Shown here one piece after another: positions 1-7,167 of a stretch of 21,311 nt of DNA. Origin of the DNA: a virus; the IMG/VR virus record IMGVR_UViG_3300002141_000013, positions 1-21,311 of that record. One strand, given 5' to 3'. The notes below the pieces were generated by a model that was given only the letters and a program-made list of their open reading frames with translations, did no database searches and had not been told where the DNA came from. Made by a program: the position numbers and the translations under genes. How positions within the stretch are numbered: position 1 is the first letter of the stretch; the number at the start of each line of letters is the position of its first letter.

Positions 1-504
1 CAGAAGAACAAATGTCTGGAAGCATTGAACGAGTGCGACTATGTATTCTTGTTTGATGATGATTGTTTTCCAATAGAAGATGGATGGGCGGATGCGTATA
101 TATCCGAATATATCCGAACAGGTAACCATCACTTCTTGAAGATTAATGAAATGCCGACAATAGAAATAAGGGCAGTTATTGATGGCATTACTTCGTGGAG
201 TAATTGTGCAGGGTGCATGATGTTCCTGACAAGGTCAGCAATTCAAACTGTTGGAATATTCAATGAGGACTTTGGGGTGTATGGATTTGAACATGCAGAT
301 TACACCAATAGAATCCACAAATTAGGATTTACAATGTTTGGACAATATTTGTCATGCAAAGGAAATGAGAAAATCTACGCATTAGACCTGCAAGGTGTCG
401 GCTCATTTAACGTGACACACAAGTCATCAATGCCATTCAAAGAAATGTTGGAGCATGTAAAGAAAGCAGAAATAGTTTACAAAGGTTTCAATTTGAAACC
501 TTAA
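1..504 (+). CDS. Glycosyltransferase, GT-A-like (5' end outside window)
   Basis: The reading frame is open from base 1 with no stop, so the gene almost certainly begins upstream; a TTG at 25 is only the first start-like codon visible. About 167 residues are seen. A hydrophobic strand ending in FLFDDDCFP (Asp codons at 55-63) matches the metal- and nucleotide-sugar-binding DxD region of GT-A enzymes. The later segment YGFEHADYTNRIHKLG resembles the acidic catalytic-base region of GT2/GT27-like enzymes. The expected role is transfer of a sugar from an NDP-sugar; donor and acceptor cannot be told. It heads a run of glycosyltransferase genes and is followed after 13 bp by a DNA methyltransferase. 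The fold class is fairly sure, the substrate unknown. Confidence 0.7.
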   Translation, partial: QKNKCLEALNECDYVFLFDDDCFPIEDGWADAYISEYIRTGNHHFLKINEMPTIEIRAVIDGITSWSNCAGCMMFLTRSAIQTVGIFNEDFGVYGFEHADYTNRIHKLGFTMFGQYLSCKGNEKIYALDLQGVGSFNVTHKSSMPFKEMLEHVKKAEIVYKGFNLKP

Positions 505-517
505 ATAAAAATTAGTT

Positions 518-1177
518 ATGACAGACTTAAAATTAAACAATGAAATCGTTAATTCGGAGGTTTATTTAGAAGATTGTGTAAAGGCATTAAAACGCTATGC
601 AGATAACTATTTTGACTTGGCAATAGTTGACCCGCCTTATGGGATTGCACGATTTGGAAATAGGGTAGAATTAAGCAATAGATTATGTAATAGTGCTAAA
701 TTAAACACTTGGGATATAAAGCCAACTAAGGAATATTTTACCGAATTATTTAGAGTTTCAAAACAACAAATAATTTGGGGTGCAAATAACTTTGAATTAC
801 CAACAACAGAATATTTTATAGTTTGGGATAAAGAACAAACAGTTGACAATTTTGCAAGTGCTGAATATGCTTGGACTAACGTAAAAAAACCTGCTAAAAT
901 ATGCAAACATTCAATTCATAAAGTTATGGCAACAAGAAAAGCGGATGGCGGTAAAATACACCCAACACAAAAACCAGTTTATTTATATGATTGGCTTTTA
1001 CAAAACTATGCTGAAAGCGGAATGAAAATTTTAGACACCCATTTAGGAAGTGGAAGCAGTAGGATTGCAGCGTATAAAGGCGGGTTCAACTTTGTAGGAT
1101 TTGAAATAGATAATGATTACTTCAATGCACAGGAGAAAAGATTTAACGAATTTAAAAGTCAATTACGGTTATTTTAA
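518..1177 (+). CDS. DNA adenine-N6 methyltransferase (stand-alone)
   Basis: The 219-residue protein has DPPYG at residues 38-42 (catalytic motif IV of amino-methyltransferases) and DTHLGSGSS near residues 173-181 (the FxGxG SAM-binding motif I). This motif order, catalytic before SAM-binding, is that of the beta class. HPTQKP lies between them, as in many phage adenine methyltransferases. It is small but looks complete. No restriction endonuclease gene is adjacent, so it is most simply an orphan phage methyltransferase that modifies phage DNA, perhaps against host restriction. The gene looks more AT-rich than the glycosyltransferase genes around it, with more TTA, ATA and AAA codons, which suggests separate acquisition. 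The start ATG at 518 follows an A-rich leader. The target sequence cannot be predicted. Confidence 0.88.
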   Translation: MTDLKLNNEIVNSEVYLEDCVKALKRYADNYFDLAIVDPPYGIARFGNRVELSNRLCNSAKLNTWDIKPTKEYFTELFRVSKQQIIWGANNFELPTTEYFIVWDKEQTVDNFASAEYAWTNVKKPAKICKHSIHKVMATRKADGGKIHPTQKPVYLYDWLLQNYAESGMKILDTHLGSGSSRIAAYKGGFNFVGFEIDNDYFNAQEKRFNEFKSQLRLF

Positions 1178-1199
1178 CGATACGCTATAAAAATCAACT

Positions 1200-1880
1200 A
1201 TGAAAATTCTAATTAAATATCCATCACGAAATCGCAAAGAGAAATTCTACGACACATTGAATAAGATGAAAGCAATGGCGAACAATCTTAACGATATTAT
1301 TTTTCATTTTACCATTGATGATGATGAAGTTCAAATGTACTTTGTCGAAACACTTGGAGGCAATAGCAACAATAAGATTCACGCTGTGAATAGAGATGTT
1401 CCTGAATCAGATTGGGACATTTTAGTAGTGATGTCTGATGACATGGTGTGCGTTACTCATGGGTGGGATGACATCATTCGTCAAGACATGAATGAGAACT
1501 TCCCTGATACTGATGGGGTGCTACACTACAACGATGGAAATCAAAAAGCAAATGTGATGACAATGTCCATCATTGGCAGGAAATATTATAATAGGGATGG
1601 GTACATCTACAATCCAGAGTACCAAAGTTTGTGGTGCGATGTGGAGGCAACGGAAGTGGCACACATGCGAGGGAAGTATAAATACATGGGTGATGACACA
1701 ATTCTATTCGCACATCACCATCCTGCATGGGGATTCTGCCTACATGATGAACAGTATCGCAAAACTGAATCACCGTACTATTGGCAAAGGGACAGGCAAG
1801 TTATAGAAAATAATCGTGCTAAAAACTACGGATTGAAAGAAAATGAAATAATAAATGGATTTAAATATCAAAACTTATGA
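1200..1880 (+). CDS. Glycosyltransferase-like protein (GT-A)
   Basis: This 226-residue protein opens with a strand-like MKILIKYPSRNR, as in GT2-type proteins, and carries an acidic triplet at D40-D42 (FTIDDDEVQM). A second acidic pair lies in DILVVMSDDMVC at about residues 75-86, which more likely corresponds to the DxD of the GT-A fold. A C-terminal HHHPAWG segment, followed by charged and aromatic residues, is typical of a metal- or acceptor-binding end region in these enzymes. The gene is overlapped by the next one by 4 bp (ATGA), so the two are probably translationally coupled. The role is inferred as sugar transfer in the same pathway as its neighbours. There is no signal peptide and no membrane segment, so it should be cytoplasmic. 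Confidence 0.65.
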   Translation: MKILIKYPSRNRKEKFYDTLNKMKAMANNLNDIIFHFTIDDDEVQMYFVETLGGNSNNKIHAVNRDVPESDWDILVVMSDDMVCVTHGWDDIIRQDMNENFPDTDGVLHYNDGNQKANVMTMSIIGRKYYNRDGYIYNPEYQSLWCDVEATEVAHMRGKYKYMGDDTILFAHHHPAWGFCLHDEQYRKTESPYYWQRDRQVIENNRAKNYGLKENEIINGFKYQNL

Positions 1881-2491
1881 TAGATTACACACAACAACTG
1901 GAACAGGATGTGATTCTAAACTACTTTGAAAGCAAAGAGCATGGCATTCTGCTTGACATCGGAGCAAATGATGGCGAAACATTCAGCAATTCAAGAGCAT
2001 TGATTCTGAACGGATGGACAGGTGCATTGGTAGAACCTGATCCACAGCCATTGTATAAGTTAGAAAAATTGTATTATCACAATAATTACATTCAGATAAT
2101 AGACAATGCCATTGATAACTACAACGAAAAGATAACGATGCATTGTTCAGGCACACATTTGAACATGGGTGACATGGGGTTGCTGTCAACGATCAACGAA
2201 AAAGAGAAAGACAGGTGGCATGGCGAAACATTTACAGAAGTAGAAGTTGATGTGATTGACTTCAAGACATTGCTTGACATCACCAAGTTCACAACGATTG
2301 ATTTCATAAGCATAGATGCAGAGGGAAGCGACTATCGGATATTGGAACAGATAGACTTGAAGGCATTGAATTGCAAAATGGTATGCGTGGAATACAACAA
2401 TATCGATGGGATGAAATATGTGAAGTACATGGAGCAGTATGGCTTTAAAATTATCATGATGAACGGGTGCAATTTAATTATGGCACTATGA
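1877..2491 (+). CDS. FkbM-family SAM-dependent methyltransferase
   Basis: The 204-residue protein has the SAM-binding glycine motif DIGANDGE at residues 27-34, followed by a WTGALVEPDP strand with the acidic residue expected to bind SAM ribose. It then has the FkbM-typical segment TIDFISIDAEGSDYRIL. FkbM-family enzymes O-methylate sugars and other small or polymeric substrates and are common in surface-polysaccharide clusters. Here the gene sits between glycosyltransferases with ATGA overlaps on both sides, so methylation of a sugar residue of the glycan built by this cassette is the likely job. The family call is strong and the substrate is inferred from context. Confidence 0.85.
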   Translation: MIDYTQQLEQDVILNYFESKEHGILLDIGANDGETFSNSRALILNGWTGALVEPDPQPLYKLEKLYYHNNYIQIIDNAIDNYNEKITMHCSGTHLNMGDMGLLSTINEKEKDRWHGETFTEVEVDVIDFKTLLDITKFTTIDFISIDAEGSDYRILEQIDLKALNCKMVCVEYNNIDGMKYVKYMEQYGFKIIMMNGCNLIMAL

Positions 2492-3099
2492 AACTATCAA
2501 TACTGATTCCAACATTACCAAATCGCAGAAAATTATTCAATGCGTTATACAAAAAACTAACTGCACAGATAGACTATGTGCATACAACACATCCATCACT
2601 TGGACAGGTCGAGATATTGTTTGACAAGTCAAAGAAGTTTCTCAAAGGTGGGTTGACTGTTGGTGGTAAAAGAGATGCGTTGAAGTGCAAAGCAACTGGT
2701 CAATACCTTGTATTTGTTGATGATGATGATAATGTTGCACCAAACTATGTTCAATCAATTTTAAGATTAACAGAAACTAATCCTGACATTATCACATTTA
2801 GGTCGCTTTATAAGTCAGAGCATTATTGGGGGATAGTTGACATGAATTTAAATTACGCAGAGAACGAGCAGATGAATGACAGCACTATTGTAAAGCGACA
2901 GCCATTTCATGTGTGTCCTATTCGCACAAGCATTGCACAACAACATTCTTTCCCTGACATCAACAATGCAGAAGATTGGGGTTGGATGGTGAAGGTATTA
3001 TCGGACTGCCAAAAACAAGCACACAGCGATCAGATATTGCACCAATACAATGACTTTTCAATTACATCAGCAGTTCACGAAATAGAACAATCAAAATGA
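2488..3099 (+). CDS. Family 2 glycosyltransferase
   Basis: The ATG at 2488 overlaps the previous stop (ATGA) and gives a 203-residue protein starting MKLSILIPTLPNR. A GTG at 2467 would add seven residues but is less likely. It shows GT2 hallmarks: the N-terminal beta strand, GGKRDALKCKATGQYLVFVD leading into an Asp run at D78-D81 (the DxD site), and NAEDWGW with E162-D163 as the candidate catalytic-base pair. The length is short, close to a bare GT-A domain with no transmembrane or C-terminal extension. It is a paralog of the next gene, sharing the MKLSILI start, the G(G/A)KR motif, the DDDD run and NAED. A soluble cytoplasmic enzyme using an NDP-sugar is expected. Confidence 0.85.
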   Translation: MKLSILIPTLPNRRKLFNALYKKLTAQIDYVHTTHPSLGQVEILFDKSKKFLKGGLTVGGKRDALKCKATGQYLVFVDDDDNVAPNYVQSILRLTETNPDIITFRSLYKSEHYWGIVDMNLNYAENEQMNDSTIVKRQPFHVCPIRTSIAQQHSFPDINNAEDWGWMVKVLSDCQKQAHSDQILHQYNDFSITSAVHEIEQSK

Positions 3100-3674
3100 A
3101 ATTATCAATCTTAATCTGCTCACTTGAAAAACGACACTTGCAACTGCAAAGTTTGTTGGAAGAAATTCAAACACAAATACTTTTGTGCGATGCAACTGCT
3201 ATCGTTGAAGTCATCACAGAGGTTGACAACAAACAAATCACGACAGGAGCAAAGAGAAACAACTTGCTTAACAAAGCACAGGGAAAGTACATCTGTTTCA
3301 TTGACGATGATGATCACATCAGCAACGACTACCTTTGTTTAATTTTAGAGGCAATAGAATCGGATGCTGACTGCATTGCGACAACAGGCATCTTCTCAAT
3401 TAATGGCGGTCATCCTGTGAAGTGGCGATTGTCAAAAGATTTCATTGATGAAGATAAGTTTGATTCACAAATTAATGAGATAGTTTTTTTTAGAAGGGCA
3501 AATCATTTGTCACCAGTCAAAAGAGAATTGGCACTACAAGCAATGTTCCCTGACCAATCAAATGCAGAAGATAAAGAATATTCAGGCAGGTTGAATCCAT
3601 TTCTTAAAACAGAAGTAAAGATTGACAAATCAATATATCACTACGATTTTAAAAACTATGATAAAGAATACTAA
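3096..3674 (+). CDS. Family 2 glycosyltransferase (paralog of the preceding gene)
   Basis: This 192-residue protein starts at an ATGA overlap with the preceding gene. The motifs run in GT2 order: MKLSILICSLEKR, then GAKRNNLLNKAQGKYICFID, then D70-D73, then NAEDKEYSGRL with E158-D159. The parallel motif layout with the preceding gene points to an old gene duplication, now well diverged in sequence. The two probably add different sugars or make different linkages in one glycan. The 3' end overlaps the next gene by 17 bp. No membrane anchor is visible. Confidence 0.85.
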   Translation: MKLSILICSLEKRHLQLQSLLEEIQTQILLCDATAIVEVITEVDNKQITTGAKRNNLLNKAQGKYICFIDDDDHISNDYLCLILEAIESDADCIATTGIFSINGGHPVKWRLSKDFIDEDKFDSQINEIVFFRRANHLSPVKRELALQAMFPDQSNAEDKEYSGRLNPFLKTEVKIDKSIYHYDFKNYDKEY

Positions 3675-4350
3675 CAGCCATAAAATAATAGTTTCTTATT
3701 CATCAATAGGTAGGGAAGATTACAACAAAGGGCAACTTCGTTTGTATGAATCTATTCTTGAACATTGGGATGGTGACTATTGGTTGCATTCAAAGGAACG
3801 TGATGGAATGCTTAAAGATTCAAAACTATTCAAACATCGTGAACATAATGATGTGCCATACTTCTTCAAGTTTACAATGATTCAAACAGCCAGAGAGCAA
3901 GGGTACACAGAAATCTATTGGATTGATTCATCAATTATATTGCACAAGGACATCACAGCACTTGCATCACCGATAATGGCATTTTATAATTTAGGACATT
4001 TATTGTCCAAATACATTTCAGATGAGGCAGTTGCTAATCTAAATTGCATTACCTATCTTTCGGACATCAAACAGATTTGGGGTGGTGCTATTGGTTTCAA
4101 CTTTGAGCATCCCATAACATTGGTAATCTATAACAAGATTTTGGAACAAGCACAGATTGGAAGTTTCAATGAAGGCACAAGCACACGAAAGGACTTTGTG
4201 GCTCATAGGCATGACCAAGCGGTGATGTCGGTATTGTTTCACGACCACAAGATTCATCTGTTGCACTATGGAAAAATAGTAACATCACCACATCACTTGC
4301 CACCATACGAATACGGAGAAGATTATTACTTAATACATAAAGGGATATGA
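3658..4350 (+). CDS. Putative glycosyltransferase-like protein
   Basis: I prefer the ATG at 3658, which lies inside the last codons of the previous gene, over an upstream in-frame ATG at 3622. It gives 230 residues starting MIKNTNSHKIIVSYSSIGR. The segment GYTEIYWIDSSIIL (D90) looks like the strand and short acidic motif of nucleotide-diphospho-sugar transferases. HRHDQAVMSVLF (H185, D186, Q187) resembles the C-terminal metal- or donor-binding motif seen in several such families. I cannot name the family exactly. The position in the coupled cassette (ATGA overlap with the next gene) supports a sugar-transfer role. A polysaccharide-modifying enzyme of another kind is possible. Confidence 0.5.
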   Translation: MIKNTNSHKIIVSYSSIGREDYNKGQLRLYESILEHWDGDYWLHSKERDGMLKDSKLFKHREHNDVPYFFKFTMIQTAREQGYTEIYWIDSSIILHKDITALASPIMAFYNLGHLLSKYISDEAVANLNCITYLSDIKQIWGGAIGFNFEHPITLVIYNKILEQAQIGSFNEGTSTRKDFVAHRHDQAVMSVLFHDHKIHLLHYGKIVTSPHHLPPYEYGEDYYLIHKGI

Positions 4351-4655
4351 TAACACTAATCGAAATAATTTGCTTTTCTGTATTCTTTGCAGAACTGTCA
4401 AATGTACCACAGCAACTGATGTACCTACTTTGTAAGTACAGGATATTATACAAGATAGACATCTACAACAGTCCACAACCACGCAGGTGCAGACCTTTTG
4501 ATTGTGCGATGTGTCTTGCAAGTTGGATAGGATTCGTTTATCAATTAGTAAACTTCACAAATGTATTCCATCTGGTAGCGTACTGCTCTATCTGTTCTGT
4601 GGGTGCAGTCTTACTTATTTGTATCTTAAACAAATTAAAGTCGTTAAACCTATGA
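4347..4655 (+). CDS. Small membrane protein with CRPFDCxxC motif
   Basis: The 102-residue protein has hydrophobic stretches at about residues 3-28, 54-70 and 74-94, so two or three membrane spans are likely. Between the first and second lies CRPFDCAMC (residues 48-56), whose C53 and C56 form a CxxC that could bind metal or form a disulfide. Small membrane proteins with an RPxDCxxC signature recur in phages of Bacteroidota, but I know of no assigned function. It starts at an ATGA overlap with the glycosyltransferase-like gene and ends in an ATGA overlap with the next, so it is co-translated with the cassette. It could anchor the glycosylation enzymes at the membrane or act in lysis or superinfection control; context does not decide. 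Confidence 0.55.
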   Translation: MITLIEIICFSVFFAELSNVPQQLMYLLCKYRILYKIDIYNSPQPRRCRPFDCAMCLASWIGFVYQLVNFTNVFHLVAYCSICSVGAVLLICILNKLKSLNL

Positions 4656-4906
4656 GGTTTTTAATAATTAAAAATACTATGAAATTAAGAGATGACCAGT
4701 ACCAACAATTAGTAAATCACAGGGGAGTGATCAAGATGGTAGCAGAGCAGAAACTAAACGTAAGCAATTCACCACACGACACAATGGCGAGGGTGTGGAT
4801 GCAACTTGGACAAGCACCAGTCAACACCAACTGCAATGCGTGTGTCCTTCAACTTTATGCAGACATAAACAATCTAATGATACAATACGAGAATGGCACA
4901 GATTAA
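4652..4906 (+). CDS. Small conserved phage protein of unknown function
   Basis: The ATG at 4652 overlaps the previous stop (ATGA) and gives 84 residues; an in-frame ATG at 4679 would give 75. I do not recognise a function. The N-terminal half is charged and helical-looking. The C-terminal 39 residues contain APVNTNCNACVLQLYADIN and are repeated exactly at protein level in the ORF ending at 6630. Over that stretch all DNA differences between the copies are synonymous (for example CTT/TTA Leu, GTC/GTG Val), which shows it is a real protein-coding sequence under selection. It overlaps the next small gene by 14 bp. Confidence 0.6.
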   Translation: MRFLIIKNTMKLRDDQYQQLVNHRGVIKMVAEQKLNVSNSPHDTMARVWMQLGQAPVNTNCNACVLQLYADINNLMIQYENGTD

Positions 4907-5012
4907 AGCAACGACAACAAAAAAGAACTTCGGTGTGCGTAAAAAGGGCAGGGCGAAGAAGTCAAAGAACAAACATTGTAGAAAGACAAAACAAACAAGA
5001 GGACAAGGATGA
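4893..5012 (+). CDS. 39-residue Lys/Arg-rich basic protein (copy 1)
   Basis: A short ORF from ATG 4893 to TGA 5012 encodes a very basic peptide containing KNFGVRKKGRAKKSKNK and a single His-Cys pair. Its stop overlaps the ATG of the ParB-like gene (ATGA). The second copy at 6617-6736 encodes an identical protein although eight bases in seven codons differ, all synonymous. That pattern is strong evidence of a real gene. The composition suggests nucleic-acid binding or condensation, but no domain is recognised. It sits just before the ParB/methyltransferase and terminase genes, consistent with a DNA-handling role. Confidence 0.7.
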   Translation: MAQIKATTTKKNFGVRKKGRAKKSKNKHCRKTKQTRGQG

Positions 5013-6148
5013 AAATAGTTAAGGTAAAGATTTCAGAGATAAAGCTCAACGAATCAAATCCACGATTCATCAAGGATGACAAGTTTAAGAAGTTGGTGAA
5101 GTCAATCAAAGACCTACCACAAATGCTTGACATCAGACCTATCGTAGTCAACAAAGACATGATGGTGCTTGGTGGTAATATGAGATTGAAAGCATGTGTT
5201 GAAGCAGGACTGGTTGAAGTGCCGATAATCATTGCCGATAATTTAACAAAGGAACAGGAGAAGGAGTTCCTGATAAAAGACAATGTCGGATTTGGGGAAT
5301 GGGATTGGGATATTATCGCAAACGAGTGGAATGAGGTTGAGTTGATAGAGTGGGGGTTGGAGATTCCTTTGGACTTCCAAACAGAACTTGAAGCAGAGGA
5401 AGATGACTTTGATGTTCCAGCAGATGGAATTGAAACCGACATAGTATTAGGGGATTTGTTTGAGATAGGAGAACATAGATTGCTTTGTGGAGATTCAACA
5501 GATAGCGATTCTGTTGCAAAGCTAATGGATGGTCAAAAAGCGGATATGGTGTTTACTGACCCACCTTATGGTGTAGATTACGAAGGTATAAACAATGACG
5601 ATAGAAAAGGATTAGAGGAATTGTTAAGAGGTGCTTTTGGCAATATGATGGTAAGCACTAATAATGGAGGTTCTTTTTATTGTTTCCATTCAGATAAGTG
5701 TTCCGACATTTTTAGTAAAGTTTATCGAGAGTTTTGTCACTTTTCTTCAATGATTATTTGGGTAAAAGAAAGCATAGTATTAAGTCAAACAGATTATCAA
5801 TCTAAACACGAACCTTGTATGTATGGTTGGTTTGATAATGGAACTCATAAATGGTATTCAGACAGAAAACAAGAAAGTGTATGGATTGCTAAAAGCAAAA
5901 GAGAAGAAGGTCACACAACGCCAAAACCAATTGATATAATTACTAAGGCATTAAATAATTCAAGTAAAACAAACCATTTAATACTTGATTTATTTTTAGG
6001 CAGTGGTTCAACAATGGTAGCATCCCACCAACTCAACCGCAAATGTTACGGAATGGAATTAGACCCAAAGTATTGCCAAGTGATTATTGACAGAATGAAG
6101 AAGTTGGATAGCACATTAGTTATTAAAAGAAACGGAATAAATATATGA
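5009..6148 (+). CDS. ParB-like domain fused to a DNA adenine methyltransferase
   Basis: This 379-residue two-domain protein starts at an ATGA overlap. Residues 1-90 form a ParB/Srx-like domain with NESNPR at 14-19 and the GGNMR box at 55-59. After an acidic linker (about 121-145) comes a beta-class DNA methyltransferase with DPPYG at 184-188 and FLGSGST at 329-335. ParB-methylase fusions are common in phages and mobile elements. They are thought to methylate phage DNA, with the ParB-like part perhaps binding or sensing DNA or nucleotide. The methyltransferase core (about 5560-5990) looks more AT-rich than the flanks, which suggests that this segment was exchanged. The ParB part recurs at 6733-7167 with only three residue differences and no methylase. 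Its stop overlaps the next start. Confidence 0.88.
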   Translation: MKIVKVKISEIKLNESNPRFIKDDKFKKLVKSIKDLPQMLDIRPIVVNKDMMVLGGNMRLKACVEAGLVEVPIIIADNLTKEQEKEFLIKDNVGFGEWDWDIIANEWNEVELIEWGLEIPLDFQTELEAEEDDFDVPADGIETDIVLGDLFEIGEHRLLCGDSTDSDSVAKLMDGQKADMVFTDPPYGVDYEGINNDDRKGLEELLRGAFGNMMVSTNNGGSFYCFHSDKCSDIFSKVYREFCHFSSMIIWVKESIVLSQTDYQSKHEPCMYGWFDNGTHKWYSDRKQESVWIAKSKREEGHTTPKPIDIITKALNNSSKTNHLILDLFLGSGSTMVASHQLNRKCYGMELDPKYCQVIIDRMKKLDSTLVIKRNGINI

Positions 6149-6630
6149 GCAACATAACGAAAACGAACACTATAAAGGAGCTTGATTTGAGGCAGTTGGC
6201 AATGGTTGAGGCATTAGAGAAACATCTTGGCATCGTCACTACTGCTTGTAGGCAAGTTGACATCGCAAGGACAACGCATTACGAATGGCTCAAAACAAAT
6301 AAGGCATACAGAAAGCTGTGCAACGACATCGACAATGTAGCACTTGACTTTGCTGAATCTTGTCTGCACAAACAGATAGCAAAGGGCAATCCATTGTCAA
6401 CAATATTCTACCTTAAATGCAAGGCAAAGAAGCGAGGGTACATTGAGCAAAGCACGATAGAGATAAAAGGTAACATGAAATTCAGAGCAGACTTTGGCAC
6501 AAGCAATCTTATAAGGGTGTGGATGCAGTTAGGACAAGCACCAGTCAACACCAACTGCAATGCGTGTGTGTTGCAGCTTTATGCAGACATAAACAATTTA
6601 ATGATACAATACGAGAATGGCACAGATTAA
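6145..6630 (+). CDS. Small terminase-like protein, chimeric copy 1
   Basis: This 161-residue ORF starts at an ATGA overlap. Residues 1-123 look like a phage terminase small subunit. A helix-turn-helix segment (TACRQVDIARTTHYEWLK, about residues 33-50) is followed by a conserved helical region from KAYRK to GTSNLI. At base 6513/6514 the protein changes abruptly into the C-terminal 38 residues of the small protein encoded at 4652-4906. This is the junction of the tandem duplication. The other copy (7157-7603) continues differently after GTSNLI and is followed by the large terminase, so copy 1 is the abnormal one. Whether this fusion is functional, or exists in nature, is open. Confidence 0.7.
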   Translation: MSNITKTNTIKELDLRQLAMVEALEKHLGIVTTACRQVDIARTTHYEWLKTNKAYRKLCNDIDNVALDFAESCLHKQIAKGNPLSTIFYLKCKAKKRGYIEQSTIEIKGNMKFRADFGTSNLIRVWMQLGQAPVNTNCNACVLQLYADINNLMIQYENGTD

Positions 6631-6736
6631 AGCAACGACAACAAAGAAGAATTTCGGTGTGCGTAAAAAGGGCAGGGCGAAGAAGTCTAAAAATAAACAT
6701 TGTCGCAAGACAAAACAAACAAGGGGACAAGGATGA
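6617..6736 (+). CDS. 39-residue Lys/Arg-rich basic protein (copy 2)
   Basis: This copy is the same length as the gene at 4893-5012 and encodes the identical protein with eight synonymous base changes. It overlaps the end of the chimeric ORF before it by 14 bp and the ATG of the ParB-like gene after it (ATGA), exactly as copy 1 does with its own neighbours. The conserved spacing places it in the duplicated block, with an offset of 1724 bp. Confidence 0.7.
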   Translation: MAQIKATTTKKNFGVRKKGRAKKSKNKHCRKTKQTRGQG

Positions 6737-7167
6737 ATATAGTTAAGGTAAAAATATCAGAGATAAAGCTCAACGAATCAAATCCACGATTCATCAAGGA
6801 TGACAAGTTTAAGAAGTTGGTGAAGTCAATCAAAGACCTACCACAGATGCTTGACATCAGACCTATCGTAGTCAACAAAGATATGATGGTACTTGGTGGT
6901 AATATGCGATTGAAAGCATGTGTTGAAGCAGGACTGATTGAAGTGCCGATTATCATTGCCGATAACTTAACAAAGGAACAAGAGAAAGAATTTCTAATTA
7001 AAGACAATGTTGGATTTGGTGAATGGGATTGGGATATGATTGCAAACGAGTGGAATGAGGTTGAGTTAATAGAGTGGGGATTGGAGATTCCAAACTTTGA
7101 CAGCGAAGTAGAAAGTGAAGAAAAAGAAGGACAAGAAACCGATAAATGTATAGTTTGTGGCAAATAA
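6733..7167 (+). CDS. ParB-like domain protein without methyltransferase (copy 2)
   Basis: The start at ATG 6733 matches copy 1; an in-frame upstream ATG at 6700 is rejected because it lies inside the small basic gene and has no counterpart in copy 1. The 144-residue protein is the ParB/Srx-like domain alone. It has GGNMR at 55-59 and differs from copy 1 over the first 120 residues only at K2N, V69I and I102M. After the shared LEIP at about 117-120 it has a short acidic tail ending KCIVCGK instead of the methylase. It may be a natural ParB-only form found in some related phages. A DNA-binding or regulatory role is likely but unproven. Confidence 0.75.
   Translation: MNIVKVKISEIKLNESNPRFIKDDKFKKLVKSIKDLPQMLDIRPIVVNKDMMVLGGNMRLKACVEAGLIEVPIIIADNLTKEQEKEFLIKDNVGFGEWDWDMIANEWNEVELIEWGLEIPNFDSEVESEEKEGQETDKCIVCGK

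Larger units (their letters stand above)
4790..6513 (+). repeat. Tandem duplication 1, copy 1 (1724 bp)
   Basis: The block runs from the AGGGTGTGGATG inside the small conserved gene to the end of small-terminase copy 1. Bases 4790-5367 align with 6514-7091 without a gap (offset 1724). The downstream part from about 6190 to 6513 aligns with the block ending at 7567 (offset 1054 from 6301 onward). The region between, holding the methyltransferase domain, is absent from copy 2. Confidence 0.85.

Noticed and set aside
102-121. Short direct repeat TATATCCGAA TATATCCGAA
   Set aside because: Two copies only, inside a coding frame (Tyr-Ile-Ser-Glu-Tyr-Ile-Arg); no sign of a larger array or regulatory meaning.
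518-1177. A restriction-modification system around the DNA methyltransferase
   Set aside because: Both neighbours are glycosyltransferase-like and no endonuclease-type gene is visible, so an orphan methyltransferase is simpler.
4795-5022. Frame-shifted 75-residue ORF across the small conserved and basic genes, repeated at 6519-6746
   Set aside because: It runs across two well-supported genes in a third frame; synonymous changes in the real frames alter its residues.
4903-5442. Long antisense ORF opposite the ParB-like gene (with a similar one at 6687-7163)
   Set aside because: It is Ser/Phe/Leu-rich low-complexity sequence and appears in both copies only because the sense gene is duplicated. 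The sense strand has clear domains and coupled starts.
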